This document shows, one piece after another, positions 27,578-35,996 of a stretch of 64,000 bases of DNA. Below the pieces are notes generated by a model. It searched no databases, had not been told where the DNA came from, and worked only from the letters and a program-made list of their open reading frames with translations. Source of the DNA: CBDANO01 sp965197665 (lineage in GTDB: Bacteria > Chloroflexota > Dehalococcoidia > Lucifugimonadales > UBA3495); the NCBI GenBank assembly GCA_965197665.1, contig CBDANO010000002.1:246396-310395 (forward strand). The letters run 5' to 3'. The stretch's first letter is position 1. The number at the start of each line of letters is the position of its first letter. The position numbers and the translations under genes are program-made.

Positions 27578-28042
27578 CTAGGCCTTCCAGAATTCCCACC
27601 ACTTTCTCTTGGTTTGGGGTCCTGCCGGCCGTTCTGTAGCGCCGGTTCCCTCCTCATTAGTTGGCGGGGCAATCTCTTCCGGCTGAGCCGGTGCGGCGGC
27701 GGATTCCGCCGGGTTCGACGAGTCACTTGGTGCGGGTTGAGGCGGCGTACCGGAGGGGCTCGCCGGGCCAACATCCAAGGCCGGCCTCACCTCGTGATCA
27801 ACGATCGCGTCCTGCACGCCGTAAAGGTCCCAAGGTTGGAAGGACTCCACGAAAGCCTTCGCTTCCTCGATAGTTGCGAACCCTTTTTGGGAGCGACCCG
27901 GTTCATAGCCGAAAGTTGCGGCGTAGGCGTCAATCCCCCGTTTGGTCTCCCGATATCCTCCGATCCTTTCTTCATTCCCGTCGTCCTCGGCGCTGAACAT
28001 CAGGTTTTGCCCGTTTTTAGCGTGTCTCCAATAAACTGCCAT
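27578..28042 (-). CDS. Hypothetical protein with Pro/Ala/Ser-rich region and tryptophan-rich C-terminal tail
   Basis: A 154-residue protein I do not recognise, starting at ATG 28042 behind AAGGAAGGAAGACC. Residues 1-80 look folded (MAVYWRHAKNGQNLMF, then GYRETKRGIDAYAATFGYEP and TIEEAKAFVESFQPWDLYG). Residues 90-142 are low-complexity Pro/Ala/Ser/Glu. The last ten residues, KRKWWEFWKA, form a short basic and tryptophan-rich tail that could bind a membrane surface or a partner. There is no signal peptide. It is a single gene between CbiZ and the CoA-transferase promoter, and its function is unknown. Confidence 0.7.
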   Translation of the reverse strand: MAVYWRHAKNGQNLMFSAEDDGNEERIGGYRETKRGIDAYAATFGYEPGRSQKGFATIEEAKAFVESFQPWDLYGVQDAIVDHEVRPALDVGPASPSGTPPQPAPSDSSNPAESAAAPAQPEEIAPPTNEEGTGATERPAGPQTKRKWWEFWKA

Positions 28043-28176
28043 GGTCTTCCTTCCTTGGACCGCCGTGAGGCGTCAGCTTCGAGTGTGAGTTCCTTGGGTC
28101 CTCTATTCCATGACGTAACCTGAGCAGCGGGATGGCCGCGGTGTGACCCAATCGATGTGCCGGAGGTCCGGAACGG

Positions 28177-28872
28177 CTAGGTTAGAGCGCTTTGTTCCCC
28201 TCGGACCCCCGCGGCTACCACGTCATAGGCGGCTTGCCCGATTAGATGACCTAACAAGGTAGAGGTGCCGGAGTAGCGGAAAAACGGGCCTCGGCCGGTA
28301 GAGGCGACGATTATCGTATCCATAGACGTGCCGGTGGCGACCCCGCCGGCGGGGGTCTTGACCCCTGCCTCGAAAAGGGCGAGGGTCTTGGCCTCGGTGG
28401 CCAGGGTGGCGGCGCGCACTTGGGCCTCCGGCGAAAGGCGGGCGTCGCACAGGACCACCATGTTGATGGTTCCAGCCTCCCCCTCTCCGGTGTATACCAC
28501 GTTGTGCCGGCCCGGGGCGGAAAGGTGGTTCAATCCAACCGTGGCCAAAGCGGCCACCTTGATTCCGCCTTCGGCCCGGGTTGCTACTTGGAGCCGCTCA
28601 TGGTCCAGGGTAGTAATCAGGCCCACTACCGGCTCCCGGTTCCCCAGGGCCTGAGACCTTTCTCTCAAGTAGGCCCTGGGCCTTTTGAGAGCGAACTCCC
28701 GCTGGCTGGGGTCGCCGGGCACGCGGACGCTCATGATATGCCGGCTTTCCTTCATATCGCCGCCAATCACTGAGGAGCTAAGGACTTGAAGGGGGCTTTC
28801 CGAGACCAGCCAGAAAGTATCATTGTCCATGGTGAGGGATATTCCTGAGATGTCCACGTCAACCTGGCGCAT
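28177..28872 (-). CDS. cbiZ: Adenosylcobinamide amidohydrolase CbiZ
   Basis: The start is placed at the ATG at 28872, which follows AAAGGAGGTGAGCGACCG; a longer frame to 28929 has no site. The 231-residue protein has CbiZ features: an N-terminal segment around FWLVSESPLQVLSSSVIGG, a central VGLITTLDHERLQVATR, then VGLNHLSAPG, and a C-terminal GGVATGTSMDTIIVASTG with the SGTSTLLGHLIGQAAYD segment. CbiZ cuts the aminopropanol arm from adenosylcobinamide or pseudo-B12 so that cobyric acid can be rebuilt into a usable cobamide. This is salvage and remodelling, well known in archaea, Rhodobacter and Dehalococcoides. No other cobalamin gene or B12 riboswitch is seen nearby. Confidence 0.88.
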   Translation of the reverse strand: MRQVDVDISGISLTMDNDTFWLVSESPLQVLSSSVIGGDMKESRHIMSVRVPGDPSQREFALKRPRAYLRERSQALGNREPVVGLITTLDHERLQVATRAEGGIKVAALATVGLNHLSAPGRHNVVYTGEGEAGTINMVVLCDARLSPEAQVRAATLATEAKTLALFEAGVKTPAGGVATGTSMDTIIVASTGRGPFFRYSGTSTLLGHLIGQAAYDVVAAGVRGEQSALT

Positions 28873-29106
28873 CGGTCGCTCACCTCCTTTAATAGTCCGG
28901 TAATAGTCCGGCGGGCAGTCCGCCGGCAACTGCCGCCGCTACGGGGGTCCGGCCCATTGTAACCGCTGGAACCTCTGGTAATAAAGCCGTTCCCAGTGAA
29001 TTGCGCCGAACGGAAGAAGGAGCGCCGTACGCGGCTTCTCTCGCCGTGCACCAATCACATGGCGACGCCGGTGTCTTTCCGATATAGCTCTTGCTATTCC
29101 ACTTAC

Positions 29107-29143
29107 TTGGGCAAATATCATGTTATTTGGGCAAATATCATGT
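29107..29143 (+). repeat. Two tandem 17-base repeats in a divergent promoter region (candidate operators)
   Basis: TTGGGCAAATATCATGT occurs at 29107-29123 and again at 29127-29143, a 20-base period (about two helical turns). The second copy runs directly into a consensus TATAAT. The gap 28873-29254 separates cbiZ from the zinc-ribbon gene. The spacing puts both copies on the same face of the DNA, as expected for a regulator site. Confidence 0.6.
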
Positions 29144-29148
29144 ATAAT
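29143..29148 (+). promoter_or_regulatory. Consensus -10 box of the zinc-ribbon gene
   Basis: A perfect TATAAT at 29143-29148 is preceded directly by TG. There is no good -35 at 17 bases; the tandem repeats occupy that place, which suggests activator-dependent or repressed transcription. The leader to the ATG at 29255 would be about 100 bases. Confidence 0.55.
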
Positions 29149-29254
29149 ATCTACCGGTGCAAGTTAGGGTTCCCGTTGAGGGTTTCGATTTCCGTTACCT
29201 CTCGCCTCGGAAGACCTACACTGAGCCAAACCCAAATTATTGGAGGTCGTCCAG

Positions 29255-29542
29255 ATGGCGATTTCAGACAAGAGTCTCACTTGCGTTGAGTGTGGCTCAC
29301 CCTTTACCTTTACGGCTGGAGAACAGGAGTTCTTCTCCTCAAAGGGATTCACTAACGAGCCGACCCGTTGCCCCGAATGCCGCCGGCTCCGACGGAACCA
29401 GCAACGGGGATTCGGCGGGGCGCCAAGGGAGATGCACCCGGCAGTCTGCGCCCAGTGCGGCGTCGATACGATGGTGCCGTTCCGCCCCCGGGGGGATAAG
29501 CCCGTCTACTGCAGCGATTGCTTTAGCGCAATGGGGCGTTAG
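29255..29542 (+). CDS. Small zinc-ribbon protein with four CxxC pairs
   Basis: A 95-residue protein starting at ATG 29255, which follows TTGGAGGTCGTCCAG. It has Cys pairs at 10/13, 39/42, 65/68 and 86/89, enough for two four-cysteine zinc sites. The first half (CVECGSPFTFTAGEQEFF and RCPECRRLRR) matches the probable zinc-ribbon domain common in Chloroflexota, Firmicutes and plants. The second half (VCAQCGVDTMVPFRPRGDKPVYCSDCF) matches the CxxC-x-CxxC tail found in the same proteins. A nucleic-acid or ribosome-associated role is plausible but unproven. A strong terminator follows directly, and the promoter carries tandem repeats. Confidence 0.85.
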   Translation: MAISDKSLTCVECGSPFTFTAGEQEFFSSKGFTNEPTRCPECRRLRRNQQRGFGGAPREMHPAVCAQCGVDTMVPFRPRGDKPVYCSDCFSAMGR

Positions 29543-29550
29543 TCCCAGCG

Positions 29551-29591
29551 AAGTCTCAAGAAGCCGCCGGAACGGCGGCTTCTTGAGACTT
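29551..29591 (+). terminator. Terminator hairpin of the zinc-ribbon gene
   Basis: An 18-bp perfect stem (AAGTCTCAAGAAGCCGCC at 29551-29568 with its complement at 29574-29591) surrounds a GGAAC loop, 9 bases after the stop. AAG on the left and CTT on the right make it possible in both directions. Confidence 0.8.
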
Positions 29592-29935
29592 CCACCGTAA
29601 CATCTCAATGTAACCCGCGTATTTTCCTGCTGGCTGGAGCGCCGACCGCGTTACGCGCCTTTTCACCAGTCCGGCGGTTGTCCGACACCGATCTGTCCCG
29701 CCATTCATTGCCGTAGCTACCTCAAGTATTCATACGTGCAACGACGGGCCTCGATCTCCTCTGGTGTAGCGGTAGGCCGGCAATCCAATACTGATACCGC
29801 AACCCCACCGGTTCCCATGCCTCCGCCGGTTCGCCGACGGCATTGATTGGCCTGGCCAGACGCAGCTTTCGGACTACACTTTCCTCCTAGAATGTTGCCG
29901 GGCGGATAGCGCCTATTTACCGGAGGGTCGATTCT
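29592..29935. other. 344-base gap with no recognisable gene
   Basis: I see no convincing gene or RNA here. A possible -10 (TACACT near 29875) could serve the TPR lipoprotein that starts at 29936, but its -35 is poor. Confidence 0.4.
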
Positions 29936-31039
29936 TTGCCAATGAGAGTGTTGACTTTGATTCCTTTGCTCCTTTGCTGTGTGATGGCGGCGATGGGCTG
30001 CGGTGGAGATGCTGAGCAAGGAGCTACCGCGGAGTCCACGGAAACCCTCGGACCCACGGTTACTTCCCGGGCGCCGGCCACATTAGCTGGACCGGCCTCC
30101 ACAACTTCCCCAAGAACTAAAGTTGCAGTACAAGCCACACCCGGCCCCGAGTATCTGCAGTTAGTGCGCGAGAGCACCGAGTTGGCTTCTAAGGGCCTAG
30201 CGAACGAGGCCATAGCCAAACTCGACGCAGCTATTCGCACTGATCCCGAACAGCCCAACGCATACGTCGAGAGGGGCGCCGCCCTAGAGAGCTTGGGACG
30301 GTTCGAGGAGGCAGTCGCGGATTACAGCGAGGCCATCCTCTACTTAGGGGAAGGGGACGCAGGGTATGCGTCCGTCGTGTACAACAGCAGGGCCGCCGCC
30401 CACTTGAAGTTGGGCCAAATCGGGCTGGCAATCGAGGACTACGACGAAATAATCCTGCTCAATCCCCAAGACGCGGAACCCTACCACAAGCGGGGCCGCG
30501 CTTATGCCGCCATGCGCAGCCCGCCTCAGGCGATACAAGACTTGAACCAAGCCATCCGCCTCGACCCGGAGTTGGCGGAGGCTTACCTAGACCGGGGTAT
30601 CGCCAAGGGCAACTTGGGCAACGTCGAATCGGCCATCAAGGACTTCGATGAAGCCATCCGCTTGGACCCCGAGTTGGCTGCGGGCTACATGCTCCGTGGC
30701 GTTGCCTACGGCAACCTGCGCCAACTGGACAAGTCCATCGATGACCTAGACAAATCCATCCGCCTCGACCCCGAATCGGCGTCGGCCTACACCAACCGGG
30801 GAGTGGCTTACGGCAGTATGGGGGAACACCGCCGGGCCGTAGAAGATTTCGACCAAGCGGTTGCCCTGGACTCTGAGAATCCCCGGACCTATGCCGCCCG
30901 GGCCATCGCCCATACCTATTTGGGAGAAGACGCCGCAGCCAGCCAAGACGTCGAACGGGCGGTGGAGTTGGGCTTGCGGCGCGGTCCGCTGGAATCAAGC
31001 ATCGGAAACGTCATCCGCCAGCGGGAATTACAGCAGTGA
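29936..31039 (+). CDS. TPR-repeat lipoprotein
   Basis: A 367-residue protein. The TTG at 29936 has GGAGGG 8 bases upstream and is preferred; an ATG two codons later is an alternative. The signal peptide (VLTLIPLLLCCVMAAMGC) ends in a lipobox with Cys22, followed by a Thr/Ala linker to about residue 70. The rest consists of about eight tetratricopeptide repeats of 34 residues, with repeated patterns such as AIQDLNQAIRLDPELAEAYL and AIKDFDEAIRLDPELAAGYM. These form a superhelix that binds partner proteins outside the cytoplasmic membrane. No enzymatic domain is present. It is a single gene upstream of an LLM oxidoreductase. Confidence 0.9.
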   Translation: MPMRVLTLIPLLLCCVMAAMGCGGDAEQGATAESTETLGPTVTSRAPATLAGPASTTSPRTKVAVQATPGPEYLQLVRESTELASKGLANEAIAKLDAAIRTDPEQPNAYVERGAALESLGRFEEAVADYSEAILYLGEGDAGYASVVYNSRAAAHLKLGQIGLAIEDYDEIILLNPQDAEPYHKRGRAYAAMRSPPQAIQDLNQAIRLDPELAEAYLDRGIAKGNLGNVESAIKDFDEAIRLDPELAAGYMLRGVAYGNLRQLDKSIDDLDKSIRLDPESASAYTNRGVAYGSMGEHRRAVEDFDQAVALDSENPRTYAARAIAHTYLGEDAAASQDVERAVELGLRRGPLESSIGNVIRQRELQQ

Positions 31040-31152
31040 AGGGTGGATGATTAGCTCCCCTTTCCGGCGGATTGAGGTACCGCTGCTCTGCGTCTATGGG
31101 CCTTCCGCGGCGAAGGTTGGAATCCGATAAATATCTTCGGAGGCGTCAGACC

Positions 31153-32001
31153 GTGGAAATAGGGGTCCACATGTTCCTGGCTAGTGATTCGGCGGACGTT
31201 GCGGTGTGCGCCCAAAAAGCCGAGTCGCTGGGATTCAAGGCTTTTTGGCTTCCTGAGCATACCATCCTGCCCGTGAAGGCCGCGTCGCCTTTCGAAGCGA
31301 CTCCGGACGGTTCGATACCGGCGATGATGTACGACATCGGCGACCCTCTCATCGGCTTGGCCCGGGCATCGGGAGTGACTCAGACCATCAAGCTCGGCAC
31401 CAGCGTAACTCTAGTACCCGAGCATAATCCGCTGCTTCAAGCCAAGCAGTTCGCAACCCTGGACCATGTCTCCAATGGCCGCGTGATAGTCGGAATCGGC
31501 TCCGGATGGCTCAAAGAAGAGACCGAAATAATGGGCGGCAACTTTGAGCGCCGCTGGGGGCAGACCCGGGAAGCGGTATTAGCGATGAAGGAGCTTTGGA
31601 CCAAGGAAGAGGCCGAGTTCCACGGAAAGTTCTACGATTTCCCGCCCGTGGTTTGCTCCCCGAAACCGGTCCAAAAACCTCATCCTCCGGTATACCTGGG
31701 CGGGTTGGCGCCCAACGTCTTCAAGCGGGTGGTTGCTTGGGGAGAAGGCTGGATGCCGATTCGAGTAACTCCGGAACAGGTGCGGAAAGGCCGGGAAACC
31801 CTGGATGAGTTGGCGGCGGCGGCGGGGCGGGACCCCAAGTCTATAAAAGTGAATGTTTGCAACGTATCTCCAGACTGGGACACGGTGCGACGCTTCGAGG
31901 AAGCGGGGGCCGACACGGTAGACGTGCCCTTGCCCCTGCATCTAGGTACCGAAGAGGCGCTGGCCGCGCTGGAACGAATGGCGGAAAGCGTGCTGGGTTA
32001 G
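31153..32001 (+). CDS. LLM-class oxidoreductase, probable F420-dependent type
   Basis: I start it at GTG 31153, which has GGAGGC 9 bases upstream, giving 282 residues starting VEIGVHMFLASDSADVAV. The motifs are those of the F420-dependent TIGR03619-like group: ESLGFKAFWLPEHT, RVIVGIGSGWLKEETEIMGGNFERRWGQTREAVLAM and CSPKPVQKPHPPVYLGG. Such proteins reduce or oxidise small organic substrates with reduced deazaflavin or FMN. Its stop codon touches the stop codon of the convergent amidohydrolase (TAG followed by CTA). The substrate is unknown. Confidence 0.9.
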   Translation: MEIGVHMFLASDSADVAVCAQKAESLGFKAFWLPEHTILPVKAASPFEATPDGSIPAMMYDIGDPLIGLARASGVTQTIKLGTSVTLVPEHNPLLQAKQFATLDHVSNGRVIVGIGSGWLKEETEIMGGNFERRWGQTREAVLAMKELWTKEEAEFHGKFYDFPPVVCSPKPVQKPHPPVYLGGLAPNVFKRVVAWGEGWMPIRVTPEQVRKGRETLDELAAAAGRDPKSIKVNVCNVSPDWDTVRRFEEAGADTVDVPLPLHLGTEEALAALERMAESVLG

Positions 32002-33303
32002 CTAGGCCGCCCCGACGTTGGCCATAGCCGGGGCCAGGGTATCTTTGACCTTTCGACCGTCTTGAAGAATCATGTCGATTTTGGACTTGTCCTTGAGTAC
32101 CCTCACGTCGACCGACGGGTCGCCGTCCACAAGCAGGATGTCCGCCGCTTTTCCCGGTTCCAAGGTTCCCCAGTCGCCGGCTTTACCCACGGCCTGAGCC
32201 GCCACCTTCGTGGCGTCGGTAATTATTTGCAAGGGTGGAATACCCAGGTCCTGGAAGTACTCCATCTCCAGAGCCATGTCATACGGGGGGAAGGTGTGGG
32301 CCCCGTCGGAGCCCACGGCGGTGGGTGCGCCGGTCCGGTGGGCTTGGATGACGGCGTCCCTGCAGCACTCGTAGGCCTCTTGGCAGTCGTCCACGAACTC
32401 TTGCAGTTGAGCGTCGGTGAGTTTGAAAGCGCGGCTGTACTCCCGGGCGTAGTCGGCGTTGGCCCGGTAGTGCAGCCAAGCGATGGTGGGAACGAAGACG
32501 GCGCCGCGGGCCTTCATCAACTCCAGCCCTTCTTGGTCTACGAACTCGCCTGAGTGAAGGGAGATAACGCCGGCCCTTACCGCGTCCTTAAGGCCGTTGG
32601 GGTCATGGGCATGGGCGTGGACCGTCTTACCGAACTTGGCGGCCTCCTGCACCGCGGCCAAGACCTCATCGTACTCCAGGTCCTGGGTATGCCCGCTGAT
32701 ATGGCGGCTGCCCGGCACGCCGCTGACCGATACCTTCACCCAGTCCACGCCGCCGCGGACCTGCTTGCGTACCTCGGTGCGGACTTCCAGTGGCCCGTTG
32801 ACCACGGTTCCCAGAAAGGCGTCGTCGTCATAGTAGCCGGGCACGAAAGTGTGGTCCTGAAGTCCGCCGGAGCCGGAAATTATTTGCCCCGCCGCGACAA
32901 CCTTGGGGCCCGGGATCAGGCCCTCGGCCACCGCGTCCCGGATAGAGGCGGCGATATGTCCCCGAGTGCCGCCGTCGCCGATGGCAGTGCACCCGGTTTG
33001 CAGTATGAGTTGGGCGTTCTGGACTGCTCGAATGGTATTCAGCTCCAGGCTCTCGGTGAGTTGCTGCAATATGAGGCCGAACTCCTTGGAATGATAGGTA
33101 AGGTGGGTGTGGGGATCGATGAGACCCGGCATAACCGTGCGGCCCCCCACGTCGACTACCTCCGCCTCCGCCGGGGTAGGAAGGGAAGCTGCCGGCCCCA
33201 ACGACTGAATCTTTCCGTCCCGGACAACCACTCCCCATTCGTCTCGCGGTACCGCGCCGGTACCGTCGATGATACGCCCGTTTACCAGAGCAAGGACTGA
33301 CAT
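32002..33303 (-). CDS. Amidohydrolase family protein (prolidase/Sgx9260-like)
   Basis: A 433-residue metal-dependent amidohydrolase starting at ATG 33303 behind CAGGAGACGCGAC. It has DPHTHLTYH with His65 and His67, a probable carboxylated Lys in VDWVKVSVSG, His in VHAHAHDPNG, His in SLHSGEFVDQEG and Asp in VGSDGAHTFPPYD. The C-terminal GTLEPGKAADILLVDGDP closes the sandwich domain. The layout is the same as in the gene at 10489, so I expect hydrolysis of a similar N-acyl or cyclic amide. It is convergent with the LLM gene with no spacing at all. Confidence 0.9.
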   Translation of the reverse strand: MSVLALVNGRIIDGTGAVPRDEWGVVVRDGKIQSLGPAASLPTPAEAEVVDVGGRTVMPGLIDPHTHLTYHSKEFGLILQQLTESLELNTIRAVQNAQLILQTGCTAIGDGGTRGHIAASIRDAVAEGLIPGPKVVAAGQIISGSGGLQDHTFVPGYYDDDAFLGTVVNGPLEVRTEVRKQVRGGVDWVKVSVSGVPGSRHISGHTQDLEYDEVLAAVQEAAKFGKTVHAHAHDPNGLKDAVRAGVISLHSGEFVDQEGLELMKARGAVFVPTIAWLHYRANADYAREYSRAFKLTDAQLQEFVDDCQEAYECCRDAVIQAHRTGAPTAVGSDGAHTFPPYDMALEMEYFQDLGIPPLQIITDATKVAAQAVGKAGDWGTLEPGKAADILLVDGDPSVDVRVLKDKSKIDMILQDGRKVKDTLAPAMANVGAA

Positions 33304-33379
33304 GTCGCGTCTCCTGTTCCGCGTCTCCTATTATTGGTAGAGGTACCAGACCACCGGTTGCGATGACCTAACAAACCCC

Positions 33380-33455
33380 GTGCGCAAGTTTCTTATCGCC
33401 TGTCCAGGCACAACGAGAGAGTTGCCCCACCCCGGAAAGATGGAGCGTGATTGGG
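33380..33455 (+). repeat. Dispersed repeat R, copy 1
   Basis: A 76-base segment (CAAGTTTCTTATCGCCTGTC, then AGGCACAAC, GTTGCCCCACCCC, GGAAAGATGGAG, GTGATTGG) recurs at 58621-58698, 58699-58793 and, reversed and diverged, at 60770-60850. A part in the opposite direction (AACTTGCACA) occurs at 33566-33605, so this gap may hold a small element with inverted ends. No gene is seen in the gap 33304-33622. Confidence 0.7.
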
Positions 33456-33492
33456 CTGGCCCGCCCAAGGCGGGCCAGCCCAATCACGCTCC
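33442..33492. repeat. Very long perfect hairpin (24-bp stem, 3-base loop)
   Basis: GGAGCGTGATTGGGCTGGC continued by CCGCC (33442-33465) is perfectly complementary to 33469-33492, with loop CAA. The outer part overlaps the end of repeat R copy 1. It lies between the start of the amidohydrolase (33303) and the stop of the next minus-strand gene (33623), so in the RNA of that gene it would form a terminator-like hairpin without a U-tract. Confidence 0.75.
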
Positions 33493-33622
33493 TATTCTCT
33501 CGTCGAAGCCGGTACACATCAAATAGCAACGTTGTTGCATTGGCTATCCTATTTCCAGCGAAAAAACTTGCACATCGGGTTAACAAGGATTTACATAAGT
33601 GCGACCGGGGTCAAGTCGCAGA

Positions 33623-34516
33623 TTAACGCCCAGTCCGAACTTCGACGCCGGCAGCTTCCTCCTGCAAGCAGTATAGTTTAGCGCGGTCGTCTTCCCCCCA
33701 ACCGCGGTTCACGGCCTGCCGCTGTAGCTGCTCGACAAAGTTAGTCACGGGCAACGGGACCCCCGATTGACGTCCCAAGTCGGTTGCCAAAGCCAGGTCC
33801 TTCATGGCCAGGTTAAGGGTAAACCTGGGAGGCTGAAATCGGCCCTGAAACACTGTTTGGGAGAGGACCTCGTGTTCCAAGCCCAAGGCGTTGCGGCTGC
33901 CGGTGTCCATCAGCACTTCCGGGTCCACGCCCGACTTGGCCGCAAGGGTCAGCGCCTCGGCCACGACGTGAGCGGTGACCAAGTTTACCAAGTTGTTGGC
34001 CAGCTTGCACACGTTGGCGGTGCCCAACGTCCCGGTGTAGACGGTCTTGTCGGCGAAAGCCTCCAGCACGGGTTGGACCCGGTCGAAGACCTCCGGCTCG
34101 CCGCCGGCCATTACGATCAACTTTCGTTGAGCGGCCCACGCCGGTGTGCTCAGGACGGGCGCGTCCATTACGTGAGCGCCTCTCTCCCGAAATCTGTGCT
34201 CCAACCCGCGCAGCAAGTCGGGGCCGCAGGTGGACAGGTCGAGGAATATCGAACCCGGCTGGATTCCCTCCAGGACACCATCACGCCCGGAGATTACTTC
34301 CTCGGCCTCCTTTGGGCCCGGCAAGGAAGTCAAAGTGATCTCGCAGGCCGCAGCAACCTCTTCCGGGGAACCGGCCAATCTTGCGCCCCCTTCCAGGAGA
34401 GGCTTGGCGGCGGCCTCCCGGATGTCGTTGACCACCATGGGGTAACCGGCTTTTTGAATGTTGCCGGCCATGGCGACGCCGATTTTGCCCAACCCAATGA
34501 ATCCTATCCTTTGCAT
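33623..34516 (-). CDS. 3-hydroxyisobutyrate dehydrogenase-like NAD(P)-dependent oxidoreductase, copy 1
   Basis: A 297-residue beta-hydroxyacid dehydrogenase. The Rossmann motif GFIGLGKIG (5-13), the substrate-binding FLDLSTCGPD (91-100), the DAPVLSTPAWAA segment (118-129) and the catalytic Lys171 in GTANVCKLANN are all present; Lys171 is at the canonical position. It should oxidise a 3-hydroxyacid or reduce a semialdehyde with NAD(P). In DLSTCGPD, Cys replaces the more usual Ser/Thr next position, which may change substrate. It lies 52 bases downstream of a paralogue on the same strand. The start at 34516 has CGGAGGTACG. Confidence 0.92.
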   Translation of the reverse strand: MQRIGFIGLGKIGVAMAGNIQKAGYPMVVNDIREAAAKPLLEGGARLAGSPEEVAAACEITLTSLPGPKEAEEVISGRDGVLEGIQPGSIFLDLSTCGPDLLRGLEHRFRERGAHVMDAPVLSTPAWAAQRKLIVMAGGEPEVFDRVQPVLEAFADKTVYTGTLGTANVCKLANNLVNLVTAHVVAEALTLAAKSGVDPEVLMDTGSRNALGLEHEVLSQTVFQGRFQPPRFTLNLAMKDLALATDLGRQSGVPLPVTNFVEQLQRQAVNRGWGEDDRAKLYCLQEEAAGVEVRTGR

Positions 34517-34568
34517 CGTACCTCCGAAAAATACCCGGCGAAAAGTGCGGGCCGAAAAAGCACCCGGC

Positions 34569-35489
34569 CTAGGAGCGGTCTTGGGCTGACTCAGATTCCC
34601 CTCCGGACCGGAGCTCCACCCCCGCCGCTTCTTCTTGCAGCGCGAAAGGCCTGGTATAGTCCTCTTCGGCCCAATCGCGATTGGCGGCTTGCCGCAGTAT
34701 TTGCTCCGACAAGTTGATCATCGGCATGGGCACGCCGACTTCCCGGGCCAACAGGGTGGCTAGGGCGATGTCTTTGATGGCCAAGGCTAGAGTGAACCGG
34801 GGAGGTGTGTAGCGGCCTTGGAATACTGTCTCGGACATTATGCCTTGCCTCATTCCCAGCGGCCCCCGGCTGCCGGTATCCATGAGCACGTCCAGTTCCA
34901 CTCCGGCCTTGACTCCTAGGGTCAGCCCTTCGGCCATTACTTGGCCCATGGCGAACTCCATCATGTTGCTTACCAGCTTGCATACCGTGGCCGTCCCGAG
35001 ACCCCCGGTATAGACCACTTTATCGGCGAAAGCGTCAAGCAAGGGCCGCACTCGATCGAAGACGTCCCGCTCGCCGCCGGCCATCACGATAAGGCTCCGG
35101 TTGGCTGCCCAAGAAGGCAGGCTCAACACCGGGGTGTCCATCAGCTGAGCGCCTTTGCGGTGGAACACGGGCGCCGCTTCCCGCAGCAACTCCGGCCCGC
35201 AGGTGGAAAGGTCCAAATAAACGTGCCCCGCTTGGATGCCGTCGAGTATTCCATCCCGCCCGGTAACCACTTCCGTTACTTCTCTTGGCCCGGGCAATGA
35301 AGTGAGGACGACCTCACAGTCCCGGGCTACCTCGGCCGGAGAGCCGGCAAGCCGGGCGCCGCCTTCAAGCAGGGGCTTGGCGGCTTCTTCCCGGGCGTCA
35401 TGGACTGTCATCGGGTAGCCTGCTCTTTGAATATTGGTAGCGATGGACGTGCCCATTTTGCCTAGGCCGATGAATCCCACGGTTTGCAT
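34569..35489 (-). CDS. 3-hydroxyisobutyrate dehydrogenase-like NAD(P)-dependent oxidoreductase, copy 2
   Basis: The start is the ATG at 35489, preceded by GGGAGGCAGC, giving 306 residues; a longer frame adds four residues without a site. It is collinear with the next gene: GFIGLGKMG, YLDLSTCGPE, DTPVLSLPSWAANR and the catalytic Lys in GTATVCKLVSNM. The two were clearly made by tandem duplication and form an operon. The neighbouring order (amidohydrolase, dehydrogenases) would allow oxidation of a hydroxyacid freed by hydrolysis, which is speculative. The C-terminus has a short Ser/Glu/Arg-rich tail absent from copy 1. Confidence 0.92.
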   Translation of the reverse strand: MQTVGFIGLGKMGTSIATNIQRAGYPMTVHDAREEAAKPLLEGGARLAGSPAEVARDCEVVLTSLPGPREVTEVVTGRDGILDGIQAGHVYLDLSTCGPELLREAAPVFHRKGAQLMDTPVLSLPSWAANRSLIVMAGGERDVFDRVRPLLDAFADKVVYTGGLGTATVCKLVSNMMEFAMGQVMAEGLTLGVKAGVELDVLMDTGSRGPLGMRQGIMSETVFQGRYTPPRFTLALAIKDIALATLLAREVGVPMPMINLSEQILRQAANRDWAEEDYTRPFALQEEAAGVELRSGGESESAQDRS

Positions 35490-35590
35490 GCTGCCTCCCA
35501 TCAGGCGTTCGAATATTCATTTGGGGCTGCGACGGCGGGAAACACTTGTCGGTTTTCCGCCGTCCTAATTTGGCGCAACAGGCCTTAGAT

Positions 35591-35730
35591 GATATTGAAA
35601 AAGTTCCCCCTCCCACTTGGGAGAGGGCAGGGTGAGGGCGATTCTCGACGCGGACCATCCAGGTTGCCTTCAGACCTTTCCTCTCATCCTGACCTTCTCC
35701 CCAAGGAGAAGGGACTTTTGCAATACCCAT
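35591..35730 (+). repeat. MITE-like element M, copy A
   Basis: A ~140-base element with imperfect inverted ends (GATATTGAAAAAG at the left and CTTTTGCAATACCC at the right) and an internal hairpin (CCCTCCCACTTGGGAGAGGG). Similar copies lie at 55546-55690 and, reversed, at 61993-62137. It contains no gene. The rest of the 507-base gap (35490-35996) shows only a 12-13-bp imperfect hairpin near 35530-35570 and no gene. Confidence 0.8.
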
Positions 35731-35996
35731 TTAGGCAGTAACGGCGCGGTACCCGGTCTGCTATGCATGGACGGCGCAGGGGTCAACCGAAAAACCAGGA
35801 AAACCTTCTCCAAGCACTTAAGTCAGGGAGTCAGTCACGTCAGTGAGCGAACTCCGGTACCCCTCCCGCAACGCCCGGAGCTCTCCGGGACGCCGGCTGT
35901 GTAATGGCGGCCGTACCGCAACCACGACTCGGTCTCTCAGCGCCCGCCCCGGGTCCCATCAGGAATAAGCTAGGCGCTTGTTGAAAAGTTCCGGCT

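Noticed and set aside
28873..29254. Cobalamin riboswitch before cbiZ
   Set aside because: No B12-box (GCCACTG-type) and no suitable multi-stem structure is seen; the region is also short.
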